A stretch of 26,046 nucleotides of DNA from an uncultured Lachnospiraceae bacterium. Its GTDB lineage: Bacteria; Bacillota; Clostridia; Lachnospirales; Lachnospiraceae. The notes beneath the pieces are model-generated. The model was not told the DNA's origin. It did no database searches and worked only from the letters and a program-made list of their open reading frames with translations. Positions 1 through 6,703 of this stretch are shown in pieces. How positions within the stretch are numbered: position 1 is the first letter of the stretch; every line of letters starts with the position of its first letter. Location: assembly GCA_910587955.1 (NCBI GenBank), contig CAJUNN010000008.1, positions 1-26,046 on the forward strand. Reading direction: 5' to 3'. Made by a program: the position numbers and the translations under genes.

Positions 1-1496
1 GTGCAGATCTGGAGGCTGCCGTGGCGGATCAGCGTTACCAGTATATCTCCAAAGTGGTGAAGGATACGGTGAAAAAATCTGCAGCCGGGCATGTAGAGAC
101 GAAATCTGACAAACTGGACAAAATTTTGACCAACCGGATTCTGGCTCTGCCTATCTTTGCAGTAATTATGTACCTTTTGTTTGCCTGCACCAACAGCGAG
201 AATTTTCTGTTCCTGGGAATCAACAGCCCGGGTATCTGGCTGGCCGGAGTAGTGGAAACGGTCTGGGGCGCCTTGACCGGTGTTCTGGAGGGACTGTTGG
301 AAAATGCGTCACCCTGGGCCTCCTCCCTGGTCATTGACGGTATTATGGAAGGACTGGGTGCGGTGCTTGGTTTTATTCCCCTGGTATTGGTGCTCTATCT
401 GCTGATTTCCTTCCTGGAGGACTGCGGTTACATGGCCCGCATTGCCTTTGTGCTGGATCGTATTTTCCGCAGATTCGGCCTGTCGGGACGTTCTTTCATC
501 CCGCTGCTCCAGGGCTTTGGCTGCAGCGTGCCGGCGGTGATGGCTACGCGTACCCTGGAGTCGGAAAAAGACCGCAAGATTACAGCAGTCCTGGCCGGTT
601 TTATGCCCTGCGGTGCAAAACTGCCCATTTTCGCCCTGTTTGTGTCTACCCTGTTTGCGGGCAGCAACCAGACTTTGGTGACCTATTCCTTATACATATT
701 CAGCCTTGCGGCAGCAGTTGTAGTATCCCTGCTCCTGAATAAATTTTATTTTAAAGATACAACTTCCAATTTTATTATGGAACTGCCCCAATACCGGGTT
801 CCTACTCTGAAAAGCGTGCTGATTCACGGCTGGGAGAAGGTAAAGGGCTTTGCGGTTAAGGCAGGTACGGTGATCTTTGTATCCACGATTTTGATTTGGT
901 TCCTTTCCAGCTTTAACCTGGGTTCCTTCAACGGTTCCAATGCAGCTGCAAACGAGGACGGCAGCGTGATGTGCGATATGAATGACAGTTTTATGGCTTC
1001 TGTGGGAAATGTGATCGCTCCTGTTTTCAAGCCTCTGGGCTTTGGAGAGTGGCGGCCGGCCGTTGGCGTTGTCACAGGCTGGATTGCTAAGGAAAACGTG
1101 GTTGTCACCTTTGCCCAGCTCTATAACGAAGATGTGACGGAGGAATACCTGGAGGAATATTTCTCTCAGTATAGCCCGGAAGAACTGGAAGAGCTTGGAT
1201 TTGAAGGCGGCATTTATGACGGGGAGGCTGCAGGGGATATCTATGCCGAAGGGGTTCTGTTTGAAGGCGGCGACGAAAATGCCCTGCCCAGCATGAAGGA
1301 TGATATTAAGACCAGGGCGGCAGCCTACGCCTATATGGTATTCAATCTTCTGTGTATGCCCTGCTTTGCGGCAGTAGGAGCCATGAAGCGGGAGCTGAAG
1401 ACCTGGAAGGAGACAGGAAAGGCAGTGGCGGTCCAGATGGTGACTGCTTATGTGGCAGCCCTTCTGGTAAATGTAGTCGGCGGGTTGTTCCTGTAA
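1..1496 (+). CDS. feoB: Ferrous iron transporter FeoB, C-terminal part (5' end outside window)
   Basis: Inner-membrane Fe(II) importer. The reading frame is open from the first complete codon (position 3) through a GTG at 21, so the gene continues upstream and the GTP-binding G domain lies outside the window. What is visible is the post-G-domain linker and the membrane domain. The first conserved gate segment is present (GFGCSVPAVMATRTLE, Cys codon at 522), followed by MPCGAKLPIF, then GWIAKENVV, and the second gate segment with MPCFAAVGAMKRE near the end. Between the last two lies a strongly acidic loop of about 60 residues (roughly 1122-1310). I see this as an insertion compared with the short E. 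coli protein; whether it is usual in clostridial FeoB I infer only from memory. The gene is followed at 53 bases by a FeoB-associated small Cys-rich protein, which supports the assignment. Truncation is due to the window edge, not a mutation. Confidence 0.96.
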   Translation, partial: ADLEAAVADQRYQYISKVVKDTVKKSAAGHVETKSDKLDKILTNRILALPIFAVIMYLLFACTNSENFLFLGINSPGIWLAGVVETVWGALTGVLEGLLENASPWASSLVIDGIMEGLGAVLGFIPLVLVLYLLISFLEDCGYMARIAFVLDRIFRRFGLSGRSFIPLLQGFGCSVPAVMATRTLESEKDRKITAVLAGFMPCGAKLPIFALFVSTLFAGSNQTLVTYSLYIFSLAAAVVVSLLLNKFYFKDTTSNFIMELPQYRVPTLKSVLIHGWEKVKGFAVKAGTVIFVSTILIWFLSSFNLGSFNGSNAAANEDGSVMCDMNDSFMASVGNVIAPVFKPLGFGEWRPAVGVVTGWIAKENVVVTFAQLYNEDVTEEYLEEYFSQYSPEELEELGFEGGIYDGEAAGDIYAEGVLFEGGDENALPSMKDDIKTRAAAYAYMVFNLLCMPCFAAVGAMKRELKTWKETGKAVAVQMVTAYVAALLVNVVGGLFL

Positions 1497-1513
1497 GAGA
1501 AATGTGGTAAAAT
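1485..1513 (+). promoter_or_regulatory. Candidate sigma-A promoter before the small Cys-rich gene
   Basis: TTGTTC at 1485-1490, a 17-base spacer, and TAAAAT at 1508-1513. The -35 box is poor and overlaps the end of feoB. The -10 box and spacing are good. It could give the small downstream gene extra expression, but read-through from feoB is equally possible. Confidence 0.35.
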
Positions 1514-1548
1514 AGCGGCAGGAAAGGGAATTTGGGAGGTGACGGAGA

Positions 1549-1719
1549 ATGGCGGATTTTATTGTGCTGGCTCTTGTGGCGGTGTGCCTGGCCTGCAGCA
1601 TTGCCTATCAGATACGGAGAAAGAAAAACGGCGGTTCTGCCTGCGGCTGCGGCTGTGCAGGCTGCGGCGGAGCCTCCTGCTGCGGGAAGGCCCGGACAGA
1701 TTCCGGGAAGCAGGATTGA
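1549..1719 (+). CDS. FeoB-associated Cys-rich membrane protein, 56 aa
   Basis: A short gene starting with ATG at 1549 behind a strong GGAGGTGA ribosome binding site and ending with TGA at 1717-1719. The protein begins with one membrane segment (residues about 3-20, FIVLALVAVCLACSIAY), followed by a basic QIRRKK stop-transfer stretch. A short tail then carries eight cysteines in CGCGCAGCG and SCCGK patterns. This matches the architecture of the FeoB-associated Cys-rich membrane protein family, usually found directly after feoB in Firmicutes, with a cytoplasmic Cys cluster suspected to help iron handling. Position 53 bases after feoB and before a terminator shows it ends the feo operon. The exact biochemical role is not established. 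Confidence 0.9.
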   Translation: MADFIVLALVAVCLACSIAYQIRRKKNGGSACGCGCAGCGGASCCGKARTDSGKQD

Positions 1720-1738
1720 GATAAGAGAAAATATTTGG

Positions 1739-1773
1739 AAAACCCCGGCAGTGTCAGAACCGGGGTTTTCTTT
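1739..1773 (+). terminator. Rho-independent terminator, probably bidirectional
   Basis: A perfect 10-bp stem, AAAACCCCGG (1739-1748) with CCGGGGTTTT (1760-1769), and an 11-base loop, followed by CTTT. It ends the feo operon. The minus-strand gene stops at 1772, and on that strand the stem is followed by a T-rich run, so it can serve both converging genes. Confidence 0.85.
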
Positions 1774-2383
1774 ATTCTGCATCCGGCTTTTGCCCCTCAT
1801 GGGCTTTCCACATACATTCTGTGATCTGCATATCCGTGAAAACGGCTTTGAATGAGGATTCCTCCGGGCTGCAGGCATAAATCCCGAATTTTATGCTTTC
1901 TGCGCCCTCCCACATATGGCAAATACGCATTTGCGTGAAAGCCTCCCCGTCTGGGGAACATTCCATACAGTAGTCTGCGTCTCTGCGGCTGAATCTGTAC
2001 CACATGGTTTTAACGGAAGCTGGTATTGAGGTGGTTGCCCAATCGGAATATCCATGGTTTGTTACAACGCTTCCAAGATGCTGGAATTCTTCATTTTCGT
2101 ATTCCACCGAGGCCTTCAGCCAGTTTTCGCTGTCAAGATACATTACAATGCCGCATTGATCGAAACGGTGATGGCTTCCGGTGAAATCTGTTTTTACTGC
2201 AAATGAAAAGTATTTTTCGGCTGTTTCCATTTGCAGTACGGGGGCATTGTCATTTCTGAAATGATAATATGTCCGCTGCCAAAGATCAGTCCCGGGCATG
2301 GTTACGATTTCGATCCGGTTTTTATCAAGGCTGTATTGGGCGGGTTCTCTTGTCCATACAAGTTCGTTTATATGGAAGTCCAT
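1772..2383 (-). CDS. DUF1349 / concanavalin-like domain protein, 203 aa
   Basis: Single-domain soluble protein without signal peptide or membrane segment. Motifs typical of the DUF1349 family (concanavalin A-like, beta-sandwich) are visible: TDLWQRTYYHF near the N-terminus, then FDQCGIVMYLDSENWLKASVEYE, LGSVVTNHGYSDWAT and a C-terminal IKFGIYACSPEESSFKAVF. Family members are thought to bind or modify carbohydrate, but no catalytic activity is firmly assigned. I chose the ATG at 2383 (protein begins MDFHINELVW) because an AGGAGGA ribosome binding site lies 7 bases upstream; a start nine codons earlier lacks one. The gene stands alone, convergent with the feo operon and divergent from the carboxypeptidase gene. 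Its base composition looks somewhat A+T-richer than its neighbours, a weak hint of separate origin. Confidence 0.82.
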   Translation of the reverse strand: MDFHINELVWTREPAQYSLDKNRIEIVTMPGTDLWQRTYYHFRNDNAPVLQMETAEKYFSFAVKTDFTGSHHRFDQCGIVMYLDSENWLKASVEYENEEFQHLGSVVTNHGYSDWATTSIPASVKTMWYRFSRRDADYCMECSPDGEAFTQMRICHMWEGAESIKFGIYACSPEESSFKAVFTDMQITECMWKAHEGQKPDAE

Positions 2384-2542
2384 ATTTTTTTCCTCCTGGG
2401 ATATAGGCATAGATGCCAGGGTACTTTTTCATTTTCCCACTGCCGGTTTCAAAATTCAAGATGTAAAATAAATATTTTCCCAAAGCGGGCGTATCACGGC
2501 AAAAGCCGCTTCCGGTTATAATTCCTGTCCCCCGGGAATAGA

Positions 2543-3799
2543 ATGAAAAGAAATCAGGTACAGGTTGTGTTCTACATGAAAAAAGCAGGTTTTCTTCTAA
2601 TCTCTTTTGCAATCTTTCTGTGCTGTTCCCTTAAGGCCTTCGGGCAGGAGAAAGAGGGGGAAAAGGAAGTTCCTCCGGAACTAAGACAGCTTTACGCCCA
2701 GTCGGCCGTGTTGATGGACGGGGATTCCGGGCGTGTTTTATTTGAAAAAAACGGCTATGAACAAAAGCCTATGGCCAGCACCACAAAGATTATGACCTTG
2801 ATTGTTACCCTGGAAAATGCCAATCCGGACGAAATTGTGACGGTATCGGAATATGCGGCGGGGATGCCTGACGTGCAGCTTGGAATCCGGCAGGGGGAGC
2901 AGTACCGGCTGGGGGATCTGCTTTATTCCCTGATGCTGGAATCTCACAACGACTCTGCTGTGGCCATTGCAGAGCATGTGGGCGGTTCCGTGGAAGGGTT
3001 TGCGGAAATGATGAATGCCAAGGCCAGGGATATCGGCTGCTACAGCACTTACTATATTACACCGAACGGTTTGGATGCCTCAGATGAAAAAGGGGAGCAT
3101 TCCACCACGGCAGCAGATTTGGCCCGGACCATGCGCTACTGTATCTGCCAGTCTCCCAGACGGGAAGAATTTCTGGCCATTACCCGGACCTCCTCCTACA
3201 GCTTCGGGGATACGGAAGGCCTGCGCAGCTTTACGGTGGGAAACAAAAACGCCTTTCTCACCATGATGGAGGGGGCCTTGTCCGGGAAAACGGGTTTTAC
3301 CAACAACGCGGGTTACTGCTATGTGGGAGCCCTGAAGCGGGAGGACAAAACTTTTGTGGTGGCCCTTCTGGCCTGCGGCTGGCCCAACAACCGCAGCTAC
3401 AAGTGGAGTGATACCAGAACCCTGATGAGCTATGGTCTGGAGCACTATGAGTACAGGGATGTGTGGGAACAGGTGGAACTTCCCCCCATCCAGGTGAAAT
3501 ACGGCATTCCGGAAAGCAAAAATCTGGAGGAAAAGGCTTTTACGGATCTGGCGCTTGCCGAAGGCGGGAATGAAGGAGAACTGAAACTCCTTCTGGCAGA
3601 GGAGGAGCAGGTTCAGGTGGAGGTGGAGCTTTCCGGCAGCCTGACGGCCCCGGTAGACGCAGGGAGTATCGTGGGAAATGTTTCCTATTATTTGGACGGA
3701 GATCTGGTGCATATGGTTCCGGTAGAGGCCGTGGATGCTGTGGAGAAGCTGACCGTCCGCTGGTGCCTGAGGCAGATTGCCGGGAAATATCTGATTTAA
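2543..3799 (+). CDS. D-alanyl-D-alanine carboxypeptidase, peptidase S11 family (penicillin-binding protein 5/6 type)
   Basis: Secreted or membrane-attached enzyme that removes the terminal D-Ala from peptidoglycan pentapeptides. All three active-site motifs are present: SxxK as STTK (residues 79-82), SxN as SHN (134-136) and KTG (249-251, in SGKTGFTNNAG). An N-terminal signal peptide precedes the cleavage region near AFGQ. The last 110 residues fit the small beta-rich C-terminal domain of DacA/DacF-like enzymes, although no clear amphipathic anchor helix is seen. Two starts are possible: ATG 2543, or ATG 2576, which gives a more usual signal peptide beginning MKKAGFLL; neither has a strong ribosome binding site. 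A perfect TATAAT lies at 2517-2522, but with a poor -35 region. It is followed by a new promoter, so it is probably monocistronic. Several S11 paralogues exist in such genomes, so I give no symbol. Confidence 0.93.
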   Translation: MKRNQVQVVFYMKKAGFLLISFAIFLCCSLKAFGQEKEGEKEVPPELRQLYAQSAVLMDGDSGRVLFEKNGYEQKPMASTTKIMTLIVTLENANPDEIVTVSEYAAGMPDVQLGIRQGEQYRLGDLLYSLMLESHNDSAVAIAEHVGGSVEGFAEMMNAKARDIGCYSTYYITPNGLDASDEKGEHSTTAADLARTMRYCICQSPRREEFLAITRTSSYSFGDTEGLRSFTVGNKNAFLTMMEGALSGKTGFTNNAGYCYVGALKREDKTFVVALLACGWPNNRSYKWSDTRTLMSYGLEHYEYRDVWEQVELPPIQVKYGIPESKNLEEKAFTDLALAEGGNEGELKLLLAEEEQVQVEVELSGSLTAPVDAGSIVGNVSYYLDGDLVHMVPVEAVDAVEKLTVRWCLRQIAGKYLI

Positions 3800-3802
3800 G
3801 AC

Positions 3803-3831
3803 TTGCAAAGACGGCAAAAGTCCGTTATCAT
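3803..3831 (+). promoter_or_regulatory. Sigma-A type promoter of the methionine-type ABC operon
   Basis: TTGCAA at 3803-3808, a spacer of exactly 17 bases, and TATCAT at 3826-3831, starting just after the carboxypeptidase stop codon. The binding-protein ATG lies 48 bases after the -10 box, which leaves a leader too short for a SAM riboswitch or T-box. Confidence 0.6.
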
Positions 3832-3878
3832 GAAAGGCAGGGAATAAGGAGTACATCAAGAAAAAGGAGACGAATGTT

Positions 3879-4739
3879 ATGAAAAAGACAGGAAAAACAC
3901 TGATCAGCCTGGTGCTTGTCTTTGTGCTGGCGGCTTCCCTGGCAGCCTGCGGGAAGAAGAGCGAAGGCAGCGGCATCACCATTGCAGTTCCCAATGATAC
4001 CACCAATGAGGCACGGGCACTGCTGCTTTTGGAGGAACTGGGGTACATAACGTTGAAAGAAGGGGCCGGCATTACGGCAACGGTCAAGGATATTCAGGAT
4101 AATCCCTACAACATTACCTTTAAAGAGGTAGAGGCGGCCCAGCTTCCCAACGTTTTGAAGGATGTGGATTATGCGGTTATCAATTCCAACTATGCCATCG
4201 AAGCGGATTTAAGTCCCGTATCGGATGCCTTGGCCATTGAAGGATCTTCTTCCGCTTACAGCAATATTCTTGCGGTGAAAGAGGGAATGGAAAAATACGA
4301 TGCAGTGAAAGCCCTGGTAGCGGCTCTGGAGAGCCAGAAGGTGGCAGATTTTATCGCGGAAAAATACGAAGGCGCTGTGGTCAGCGTTGTGGAGAATCTT
4401 ACCGACGGCTTTGACGCTTCTGTAGATTATGAGAAGCTCTCGGGAGCGACGATTTCCGTGGCGGCATCCCCTACGCCCCATGCGGAGATTTTGAAGGTTG
4501 CCCAGGAGATCCTGGCGGAGAAAAACATTACTTTGAAGATTGTAGAGTACACGGATTATGTACAGCCCAACAATGTGGTGGAGAGTGACGAGCTGGATGC
4601 CAACTATTTCCAGCACGGACCTTATCTGGAGGACTTCAATAAAGAGAACGGAACCCATATTGTGTCTGCGGCGGCTATCCACGTAGAGCCCATCGGAATC
4701 TACGGCGGAAAGCAGACCAGCCTGGATGCGATTCAGTAA
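3879..4739 (+). CDS. metQ: MetQ/NlpA-family substrate-binding lipoprotein, circularly permuted, 286 aa
   Basis: Extracellular lipoprotein that delivers substrate (methionine in characterised relatives) to the adjacent MetN-MetI importer. A signal peptide ends in lipobox LAAC with the lipidated Cys at residue 24. Residues about 33-171 match what is normally the C-terminal half of MetQ: ITIAVPNDTTNEARALLLL, GAGITATVKDIQDNP, FKEVEAAQLP, AVINSNYA and FIAEKYEGAVV. Residues about 189-286 match the normally N-terminal half: ISVAASPTPHAEIL, EYTDYVQPNN, LDANYFQHGPYLEDFNKENG, IHVEPIGIY and a final TSLDAIQ. In ordinary MetQ, SLDxL leads straight into xxATIAVPND; here those two points are the two ends of the mature protein. 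A linker (about residues 172-188, ENLTDGFDASVDYEKLS) joins the old C-terminus to the old N-terminus. No half is missing and the frame is intact. Family assignment is certain; substrate is inferred. Confidence 0.95.
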   Translation: MKKTGKTLISLVLVFVLAASLAACGKKSEGSGITIAVPNDTTNEARALLLLEELGYITLKEGAGITATVKDIQDNPYNITFKEVEAAQLPNVLKDVDYAVINSNYAIEADLSPVSDALAIEGSSSAYSNILAVKEGMEKYDAVKALVAALESQKVADFIAEKYEGAVVSVVENLTDGFDASVDYEKLSGATISVAASPTPHAEILKVAQEILAEKNITLKIVEYTDYVQPNNVVESDELDANYFQHGPYLEDFNKENGTHIVSAAAIHVEPIGIYGGKQTSLDAIQ

Positions 4740-4750
4740 GTGAAAGAAGA

Positions 4751-4793
4751 AAGACGGATTGCCGGATGCCCTGTGCTGCCGGCCTTTCGTCTT
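4751..4793 (+). promoter_or_regulatory. Intergenic stem-loop between binding-protein and ATPase genes
   Basis: AAGACG (4751-4756) can pair with CGTCTT (4788-4793), enclosing an inner GCCGG (4761-4765) with CCGGC (4779-4783). No T-run follows, so it is not a full terminator. In ABC operons such a hairpin after the binding-protein gene often protects the upstream message and lowers read-through, giving more binding protein than ATPase. That role is inferred here. Confidence 0.5.
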
Positions 4794-4807
4794 GTCTGGA
4801 GGTTTTT

Positions 4808-5821
4808 ATGATAGAAATAAAAGATCTTTCCAAGTCTTTTCAGACGGCGGACGGCCGGGTGGAAGCGCTTAGAAAGGTGAATCTTACCGTCGGGGACGGG
4901 GATATCTACGGAATCATCGGTATGAGCGGTGCGGGAAAAAGTACCCTGGTGCGCTGCATCAATATGCTGGAGCGCCCCACAGAGGGAAGCGTGTGGATGG
5001 ACGGCCGGGATCTGGGAAGTCTTTCTGAGACAGAGCTGCGGAGTGTGCGGCGGAAGGTCACCATGATTTTCCAGGGCTTCAATCTGCTCATGCAGCGCAC
5101 CTGCCTGAAAAATATCTGCTTTCCCCTGGAGCTTGAAGGCATCGATAAGGCGGAGGCGAAAAAGCGGGCCCTGGAGCTTTTGGAGCTGGTGGGCCTCCCG
5201 GACAAGGCGAACGCGTATCCGGCCCAGCTTTCCGGCGGCCAGCAGCAGCGGATCGCCATAGCCAGAGCCCTGGCTACGGAGCCGAAGGTCCTGCTGTGCG
5301 ATGAGGCTACCAGTGCCCTGGATCCCAAGACCACCCACTCCATTCTGGAGCTGATCCGGGATATCAACCAGCGCCTGGGCATTACGGTAATCATTATCAC
5401 CCATCAGATGAGTGTGGTGGAGGATATCTGCAGCCATGTGGCAATTCTGGATAATGGGGAAGTGGTGGAAGAAGGAACTGTGAGCACTGTATTTTCCAGT
5501 CCAAAGTCTGCAGCGGCCAAACGGCTGGTATTTCCCGACGGGGCCGATGAGATCCTGACGGAATCGGCCGGGGAGCGGCGGATACGGGTGGTATTTAACG
5601 GCGCCATAGCCACCAGGACTCCTCTGATCGCCAAAATGGCTATGGAGGAACAGATTGCTGCCAGCATATTGTCTGCGTCCACCCGCAGCATCGGGGACAA
5701 GGCCTACGGAAACATGCTTCTGGGAATTGCCGGGGACGAGCATATGGTGCGGCGGGCCATGGAGTATCTGGGAAGTATTCAGGACGTGCTGGTTGAGGAG
5801 GTGACAGACCATGTGGGATAA
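4808..5821 (+). CDS. metN: Methionine ABC transporter ATP-binding protein
   Basis: Cytoplasmic ATPase of the importer, 337 aa from ATG 4808, chosen for a GGAGG site at 4798-4802 and because the protein then begins MIEIKDLSKSF as in family members. Visible motifs: Walker A GMSGAGKST (residues 38-46), Q-loop glutamine 89, signature LSGGQ (141-145), Walker B VLLCDE (161-166) and H-loop His199. A C-terminal NIL domain (about residues 256-332, RIRVVFNGAIATRTPLI through QDVLVEEV) is present. In characterised MetN proteins this domain binds methionine and inhibits transport when the cell is replete. It follows the binding-protein gene by 68 bases and overlaps the permease gene by 11 bases, so translation of the two is probably coupled. 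Nothing is missing. Confidence 0.95.
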   Translation: MIEIKDLSKSFQTADGRVEALRKVNLTVGDGDIYGIIGMSGAGKSTLVRCINMLERPTEGSVWMDGRDLGSLSETELRSVRRKVTMIFQGFNLLMQRTCLKNICFPLELEGIDKAEAKKRALELLELVGLPDKANAYPAQLSGGQQQRIAIARALATEPKVLLCDEATSALDPKTTHSILELIRDINQRLGITVIIITHQMSVVEDICSHVAILDNGEVVEEGTVSTVFSSPKSAAAKRLVFPDGADEILTESAGERRIRVVFNGAIATRTPLIAKMAMEEQIAASILSASTRSIGDKAYGNMLLGIAGDEHMVRRAMEYLGSIQDVLVEEVTDHVG

Positions 5822-6512
5822 AATGTTTTCTGCGGAGGCTCTGGAAGAGACCGTGTGGATTCTGCAAAATGAATTTCCCCTGGCCGTGTGGGAGACCGTG
5901 TATGTGACGGTGATTGCCACAGCGTTTGCTATTCTTCTGGGACTGCCTTTAGGCGTACTTCTGGTAGCAGGAGAGAAGGATGGGGTGCTGCCTCTTCCCA
6001 AGGGCGTGATGCACGTTTTAAACATTGTCATCAACCTGCTCCGTTCCATGCCGTTTTTGATTCTTATGATTATGGTTTTTCCCCTGACCCGCCTGATAGT
6101 GGGAACCGCTGTGGGAACTGTGGCATCCATTGTGCCTCTGGTGATAGCGGCCTTTCCTTTTGTGGCCCGTTTGGTGGAAAGCAGCTTAAGAGAGGTCAAT
6201 CCCAATATCATTGAGATGGCCCAGAGTATGGGAGCTACGCCCTTTCAGATTATCGTAAAAGTGCTGATTCCGGAGAGCGTGCCGTCCCTGATTTCCAGCT
6301 TTACCATTGCTATCACCACCATCCTGGGCTACTCGGCCATGAGCGGCATCATCGGCGGCGGGGGCTTAGGCAAGATCGCTATCAATTACGGCTATTACCG
6401 TTACAAATATCTGGTGATGTTTCTGGCGGTCGTCCTGCTGATTCTTCTGGTGCAGGTGTTCCAAAGTGCAGGCACGCGGCTGGCAGCGAAATCGGACAAG
6501 CGGTTAAAATAA
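5811..6512 (+). CDS. metI: Methionine ABC transporter permease
   Basis: Membrane permease subunit, 233 aa, starting at ATG 5811 inside the end of metN and served by a GGAGGTGA site located in the metN coding sequence. About five membrane helices are visible, for example VYVTVIATAFAILLGLPLGVLL near residue 30 and a final helix around LVMFLAVVLLILLVQVF. The EAA-type coupling loop that docks on the ATPase reads EMAQSMGATPFQIIVKVLIP, followed by PESVPSLISS. Length and motif order are those of MetI. It closes the three-gene operon, whose order (binding protein, ATPase, permease) differs from the common ATPase, permease, binding protein arrangement. Confidence 0.95.
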   Translation: MWDKMFSAEALEETVWILQNEFPLAVWETVYVTVIATAFAILLGLPLGVLLVAGEKDGVLPLPKGVMHVLNIVINLLRSMPFLILMIMVFPLTRLIVGTAVGTVASIVPLVIAAFPFVARLVESSLREVNPNIIEMAQSMGATPFQIIVKVLIPESVPSLISSFTIAITTILGYSAMSGIIGGGGLGKIAINYGYYRYKYLVMFLAVVLLILLVQVFQSAGTRLAAKSDKRLK

Positions 6513-6519
6513 AAATGAA

Positions 6520-6548
6520 TTGACATAAAATGGAAAAGCTGTTACACT
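6520..6548 (+). promoter_or_regulatory. Candidate promoter overlapping the metI terminator
   Basis: A perfect TTGACA at 6520-6525, 17-base spacer and TACACT at 6543-6548. The -10 box sits within the left arm of the terminator hairpin, so a transcript started here would contain only the right arm and could pass on through repeat copy A into the 174-aa gene at 6704. Confidence 0.5.
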
Positions 6549-6571
6549 TCTAGGTAGCAGCCTTTTCTTTT
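6533..6571 (+). terminator. Rho-independent terminator of the metQ-metN-metI operon
   Basis: The left arm GAAAAGCTGTTAC (6533-6545) pairs with GTAGCAG, one bulged C, then CTTTTC (6554-6567). There is an 8-base loop, one G-T pair, and a short T-run after the stem. Confidence 0.75.
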
Positions 6572-6576
6572 GGAAA

Positions 6577-6616
6577 AACTGCGGATGCAGTGTCTCTGCA
6601 TCCAATCCGCGCAGTT
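6577..6616 (+). repeat. Extended hairpin at the left end of repeat copy A
   Basis: GGATGCAG (6583-6590) pairs perfectly with CTGCATCC (6596-6603) around a 5-base loop. AACTGC just outside can pair with GCAGTT (6611-6616) with small bulges. The right arms lie inside the 69-bp repeat, while the left arm is present only in copy A. A second, competing hairpin, GCGCAG-TT-CTGCGC (6609-6622), lies in both copies. Confidence 0.6.
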
Positions 6617-6661
6617 CTGCGCAAATTACCCGTGAAATGACAGGATAGAGGAAAGGGGGAA
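6593..6661 (+). repeat. 69-bp interspersed direct repeat, copy A
   Basis: This segment recurs at 7307-7375 in the same orientation with a single difference (G versus A at 6632/7346). It begins TCTCTGCATCCAATCCGCGC and ends in the purine-rich run GAGGAAAGGGGGAA. Diverged similarity continues about 30 bases further, to ATATAAAG near 6692 and 7406. It has no coding potential that I can support. It looks like one member of a dispersed repeat family rather than an insertion sequence with its own transposase. Confidence 0.9.
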
Positions 6662-6703
6662 TTTTCATTGGCTTTTCGCATGTTCATATAAAGCCGGGAT
6701 ATC

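Noticed and set aside
1..1496. feoB lacking its G domain as a truncated gene
   Set aside because: The frame is open to the left edge of the window, so the missing part is simply outside.
2494..2522. Promoter for the carboxypeptidase gene around TATAAT 2517-2522
   Set aside because: The -10 is perfect, but the -35 position reads TCACGG and no extended -10 is present. It is kept only as a remark in the gene entry.
3800..3878. Possible SAM riboswitch or T-box before the methionine-type operon
   Set aside because: The gap is only 79 bases, much of it promoter, too short for either. No K-turn, pseudoknot or specifier/antiterminator pattern was found.
3879..4739. metQ rearrangement as a frameshift or broken pseudogene
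   Set aside because: One uninterrupted frame runs from lipobox to stop, all conserved motifs of both halves occur once, and the partner genes are intact. Permutation explains it better.
4733..6211. Long minus-strand open frame (about 490 codons) opposite the ABC transporter genes
   Set aside because: It is antisense to metN and metI, whose motifs are complete. It has no ribosome binding site and its residue pattern is typical of a shadow frame in G+C-rich coding DNA.
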